A stretch of 64,000 nt of DNA from Bryoerythrophyllum caledonicum (lineage: Eukaryota > Streptophyta > Bryopsida > Pottiales > Pottiaceae). The notes below the pieces were generated by a model that saw only the letters and a list, made by a program, of their open reading frames with translations, had not been told where the DNA came from and searched no databases. Of this stretch, positions 60,401 through 64,000 are shown in pieces (within the stretch, counting starts at the first letter, position 1; every line of letters begins with the position of its first letter). The stretch covers positions 6,289,976 to 6,353,975 of the forward strand of contig OZ020526.1 in NCBI GenBank assembly GCA_963971425.1, given 5' to 3'. The translations under genes were made by a program, and so were the position numbers.

Positions 60401-61112
60401 TAAAATGACAGAGTGGGGGACCAGATTAATTATTTTTTCTGATTTCTGGTTTTGTTCGGACCATATTGTGCGTTGTGTCCACGCTGGCAAGTTTAGATAT
60501 GTGCACGACTGGCCCCCTCTTCCAACTACTTGGCCAATTGCACGTGGTACAAATCTCACTAAGGCTGAAATTCTGGCATTGGAAGATGGGGGATTTGAGC
60601 TTCAGACGAAGGACTTTGATATGTCTCCTACACGCCTTTTCAACACGTCTCTTTCTGTAGCTACTTCAAACACTCCAAGTCCCACCCCCCCAGATGCGGG
60701 TGGCCATCCAACAAAGCGTTATGGAAGGACGATAAAGAGGAATCCAAAGGCACCCACCGTGGATCACCTTAACAAATGGGAGACTGCTAGGAATGTTCGG
60801 GCAACCGTGAAATCCGTTACCATGATTCCATACCCTGGTTATGGCAGAATCATCACACTAGACTCGGGTATCTTCCCGAAGCAGAAGACCTATCTAATTT
60901 CACTTAGTGACTTGCCGTCTTGCACTTGTGATTATTTTGTTACCATGAGCACTGGTGCACTTGGCAAACGGAAACCGTGGCTGAACTGCAAGCATTTGTA
61001 TTATGTTTACAGATACCTCTGTAAGGCTGACTGCCAAGTCGACAAATATGTTCACGCTGCGAGTCTCAGTTTTGATGAGATTCAACAACTTCTGCGAGGC
61101 ACTGATCTCTAA
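57487..61112 (+). pseudogene. Mutator-like (MULE) transposase with SWIM finger
   Basis: Exon 1 (57487-59571) and exon 2 (59723-about 60399) join in frame through GTAAGT...CGACAG. A third block (about 60480-61112) ends the protein; its exact junction is unclear. Catalytic landmarks are WIMFDHVKRVKGWTTMACHV (first Asp region), FKGFMADSAQANWNAMRIIY (second Asp), the MULE-type C-x2-H in RERTCFLHW, and a glutamate-rich stretch before WLGFWHFRYHQWGSFM. Cysteine pairs lie near residues 310-360 and in WHIARCTKVTKKC. The C-terminus has a SWIM zinc finger (CTCDYF...CKHLYYV). A single in-frame TAG (59125-59127) sits between AICDM and SEDVES, where one substitution from CAG would explain it. The first ATG is used; an upstream GTG frame adds 15 codons. 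It would mobilise elements with the inverted ends seen at 42370 and 62285. Confidence 0.82.
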
Positions 61113-61329
61113 GTTGTTAGCCTAAACCTAGGTCGCCTTCATATAGTTAGGCGCATGGTTATTTCTTTCATGTGCATAGGGACCTAAACTACAAAACTGT
61201 TATATTGATAGGTTATATAATTGCATTGTCCTTCACTTTGTTAGGAAGTCATTTATCCATTTTGATGGTTTTAAAAAAAATTGGAGCTCCAATTATGCTC
61301 TTTGGTACCGAAGAGCCCATTTCACCCTA

Positions 61330-61640
61330 GCAATATTTTTCTTCTAGACTTTTTTTATTTGTTTTTTTTTCTAGTTTTTTTTTGGTTTTTTTTTTTTTAT
61401 ATATATAAATTTGTTCTGGTGTTTTTTTGGGTTTATGTTTGTGTTAATTTTTCTGCTTTTCTAATTTTTTTAGTGGTTTTTTGGTGTAATTCTTTTTGTA
61501 TAATGTCTTTCATTCGTTTTTTTTTTCTATGTATTGTCTTTTTGAAGTTTTTTTTTTTTTTTTTTTTTTTTCTGTAGTGTTTTTTGTGTTTTTTTTAGGT
61601 TTATTTTAGTTTTTTTGGTTTTTTTTTTGTGGATTTTATC
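61330..61640 (+). repeat. T-rich low-complexity tract
   Basis: Over 300 bp are mostly T on this strand, with runs up to about 22 T broken by single G or C bases. A 98-codon frame rich in F, V and L is an artefact of this composition. Confidence 0.9.
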
Positions 61641-62218
61641 CCTCTTCACCTGTTTGAAACATTGGATTCAATTTAGGGCTGCTAAATGGATTTGTGAAAG
61701 GTCCATTCGATGTTCTTTTTTTTTGCAATTTTTTGTTTAGTTGGAGCATCAAATGGCCTCTTTGGTATCAAGGAGGCATTTTTCTCAGAAAAGAAAATGT
61801 GTTCCCTGTTTTTAATCGTATATTGGAGTCAATTAGATTTCTTCTTGCTTGTTATTAGGTTTCTTACTTTTCACTACAAAATAAAAAATTTCACATCTGA
61901 ATTGGCATAGACGAACAGAAATATTTGTTTTGCTTCATCAAGTCTCTGTTCATCCAATATTCAATTTCCAGTATGTTTCATCTAGCAACGACACCAAATG
62001 GAATTACTCAAAAGCAGTGAGTGATTTCAACAATGCCTGTTAATTAGACAATTCACTTCAAAACGGCCACATTCACAACTCCTTCACGACTTTTTTATTG
62101 CCAAAGGCAATCATAAACACTTTGTCATAGGACCATCAAATATACTAATTTAAGTAATTCCTAATATTTTAAAATAGTAATAATCCCTTTTTAGTACTAT
62201 TTTTGCCAAATTTAGCTA
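61641..62218. other. Sub-terminal non-coding region of giant element
   Basis: AT-rich sequence between the T-tract and the right inverted repeat. No gene was seen. Confidence 0.5.
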
Positions 62219-62285
62219 AAGGGCTCATTGCTCATTGCTCACTGCTCACCGCTCACTGCTCATTGCTCACATGCTAGCGTCGTTG
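62219..62285 (-). repeat. Right terminal inverted repeat
   Basis: GGGCTCATTGCTCATTGCTC, continuing with CACTGCTCACCGCTCACTGC, is the inverted counterpart of the left end. It ends in CACATGCTAGCGTCGTTG next to the second CCATACAAAG. Confidence 0.85.
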
Positions 62286-62295
62286 CCATACAAAG

Positions 62296-63998
62296 CATAG
62301 TGACGTTGAACGGAGAGTGATTAGCACTCGTACGGAGGAGTTGGTTGTTGCGAGGCTAGTGGAGTTGGCTCCACCGGATTGTAAGTATGCATTGGCGACG
62401 GTTATGCCATTGAAGAAAGATATCTACGATAATTGGATCGAGAAGAAGATGTGTGGGGGCTATACGAAAATCAGTATATTCACCAAGTCGGACTGTTATG
62501 CCATGCCAACTTTGGAGGAAATCTGAGGTTATTGGCTACACCAAAGTGTTCAGTAGGTTGGACTTATGCTCTAGATACCACCAGATTGGACTAAGAAAGC
62601 ATGACAAAGACAAGAACGCGTTCGGAAGCATGAACATAGATGAGAAGGACCGTTTGTTCCAATGGAAGTTCTTACCATTTGGATTGAAGAATGCGCTTGC
62701 CAAATTCCAGAGGATTATGGACCGAGTATTCTCAGGCTGGGACTTTGTGAGATGCTATATTGACAACATCGTTGTCTTTAACAAGAATCAAAGACAACAT
62801 AGGATACTCTTGATAAAGTGTTTGCTAGATTAAGGCTCTACAATTTGAAGTTGCACCTTGGTTAGTGCAAATTCTACTTTGACCGCATCGAATACTTAGG
62901 CCACATAATATATCCAAGTGGATTGGGTGTGGTAGCTAGCAAAATTGAAATAGTGATGTCAATTCCTAGACCAAGAGATGTTAGTAGGCTACGTGCATTC
63001 TTGGAATTGTGTAATTACTACAGAACGTTTGTGAAGACTTTCAGTGTTATTGCGAAGCCATTGACCATGTCGACAAGGAATGATCAACCTTGGATTTGGA
63101 GAGCTTAGCCTGAGGCGGCCTTCCACAAGTTGAAGGACCGCTTGGCATCAACACCTATACTTCGAAAGCCAATAGCAAGAAGGACATACCCATTACATGT
63201 GGATTGGAACGCCTTGAAAATTGCTCGGTGCTAACGAAAATGGATGACGATAGAAAAGAGTTCGTGATTGCATACGCAAGTCGGTCCAACAACAACTCGG
63301 AGGCTCACTATAGCTCGTTTGAAGGGAAATGCTTGGCCACAACATAGGCAATTGCTCACTTTTGGTGTTACCTTTATGGTAACAAGTTTCTCTTGGTTAC
63401 AGATCATCAACCTTTAAAGTGGTTGATGGAGTCTGACAAACTAACACGAAAACTTGCGCTGTAGGCATTGATATTGATGGAGTACAACTTCAAGGTGTTG
63501 CACAGAGCGGAATTGGTGAACATGGATGCCAACGACCTTAGCCGCAACCCAATTCCAAACCAAGCGGATGCTACGAGCGCTAGGTGGCACAGTGAGGATG
63601 ACGCCGATCTGTCGCCAGATTGTCATTGTTCGGCTTTTCTAAGTGTGTTGGCTATGTGTGGAGATGACAGCGAGGGAGCTATTGTGGCTGTAGTAGATGA
63701 GGGTGGCAGTGAAGAATCTCGGGGCGTCAAAGACATTTGTGAAGACATGAATGTAATGCATTTTCTGAAGAATTGGGAAGTGGTGCAATGTGGTCCGCTA
63801 AGGAGAGAGATCGGGTCTCACAACGAGCAAAACGGTTCGTGTGGGAGAAGACTCACCTTTTGAGAGTGTGGCTCAATGGTACCCGGAAGGTTGTGCCGTC
63901 TCCATTGGAAAGAGTGAAACTTATCAACGACATGCACAAAAACCTTAGGTACTTCAGAGTGCCGAGGACTTATAGTTTGCTCCATCTTCACTATTAGT
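62296..63998 (+). pseudogene. Ty3/gypsy polyprotein, right of the insertion (RT, RNase H, integrase start)
   Basis: Continuing from 42369, the translation gives SDVERRVISTRTEELVVARL, then after a frameshift FSRLDLCSRYHQIGL, WKFLPFGLKNALAKFQRIMD and FVRCYIDNIVVF. The normal YxDD catalytic motif is YIDN here. Then follow the connection and RNase H-like region (RIEYLGHII, AHYSSFEGKCLATT, LVTDHQPLKWLM) and NMDANDLSRNP. The integrase N-terminal zinc region starts near 63830 (RVWLNGTRKVVPSPLERVKL, RTYSLLHLHY) and runs off the window. Several stops and frameshifts show it is dead. Its integrase resembles the 17.9-19.7 kb remnant. Confidence 0.85.
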
Positions 63999-64000
63999 GG

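Larger units (their letters stand above)
42370..62285. mobile_element. 19.9-kb giant Mutator-like element
   Basis: Three facts define it. The ends are inverted: CAGGGTTGCTAACATGCGAG at the left and the reverse complement of CAACGACGCTAGCATGTGAG at the right, followed by GAGCAGT-like repeats. The 10-bp CCATACAAAG flanks it directly. It splits a Ty3/gypsy reverse transcriptase domain that resumes on the other side. Inside lie a MULE-type transposase with SWIM finger, a ParB-like/DNA methyltransferase gene, an 18S rRNA fragment, a gag-like ORF (51.6-56.6 kb, perhaps a nested insertion), minisatellites and dispersed CTTCGGCACCGAAG motifs. The transposase has an in-frame stop, so this copy is probably non-autonomous today. 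That all contents belong to one original element is inference. Confidence 0.8.

Noticed and set aside
61281-61577. 98-codon F/V/L-rich frame that looks like a membrane protein
   Set aside because: It is produced by a poly-T tract and has no biased codon use or homology that I recognise.

Overview
This looks like nuclear DNA of a land plant. The genes have short GT-AG introns (about 90-250 bp) and are plant-type: a UDP-glycosyltransferase with a plant PSPG box, a plant aldehyde oxidase, plant mitochondrial SDH6, a cytochrome P450, RPL17 and U2 snRNA genes. Compact introns, plant families and large degenerate transposons suggest a non-seed plant, perhaps a bryophyte or lycophyte. That lineage call is inference and no species is claimed.

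Layout. 1-12.4 kb is genic: the 3' exons of an ASPIC/UnbV (FG-GAP type) gene on the minus strand, nested small repeats and transposons, a four-exon UGT, SDH6 on the minus strand, and a ten-exon dCMP deaminase. 13.1-22.4 kb is transposon debris: a broken DUF7869-like transposase, a Ty3/gypsy integrase remnant with a PHD-like tail and an inserted MITE, and two LTR-like segments in opposite orientation. 22.4-26.4 kb is AT-rich with no gene recognised. 26.4-40.3 kb is genic again: RPL17, three tandem box C/D snoRNA-like units, a 14-exon aldehyde oxidase, two convergent U2 snRNA genes, and a cytochrome P450 on the minus strand.

From 41.8 kb to the end lies a nested structure. A degenerate Ty3/gypsy element (41.8-42.37 kb, resuming at 62.3 kb) is split by a 19.9-kb insertion at 42370-62285. 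The insertion is flanked by a perfect 10-bp direct repeat (CCATACAAAG) and has terminal inverted repeats built of GAGCAGT-like units. It carries a Mutator-like transposase with a SWIM zinc finger (57.5-61.1 kb) and a ten-exon gene encoding a ParB-like domain joined to a beta-class-like DNA methyltransferase (47.5-43.1 kb, minus). It also holds an antisense 18S rRNA fragment, a gag-like ORF with stops, several minisatellites and many copies of a palindrome-like motif, CTTCGGCACCGAAG.

The host genes do not form a pathway; they are ordinary neighbours. The insertion reads as one unit: a giant Mutator-like element whose cargo is a bacterial-style ParB/DNA-methyltransferase fusion. This is the strongest candidate here for an undescribed system. 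Family assignments come from reading translated motifs by eye. Exon borders were placed by splice signals and reading frame, without transcripts.
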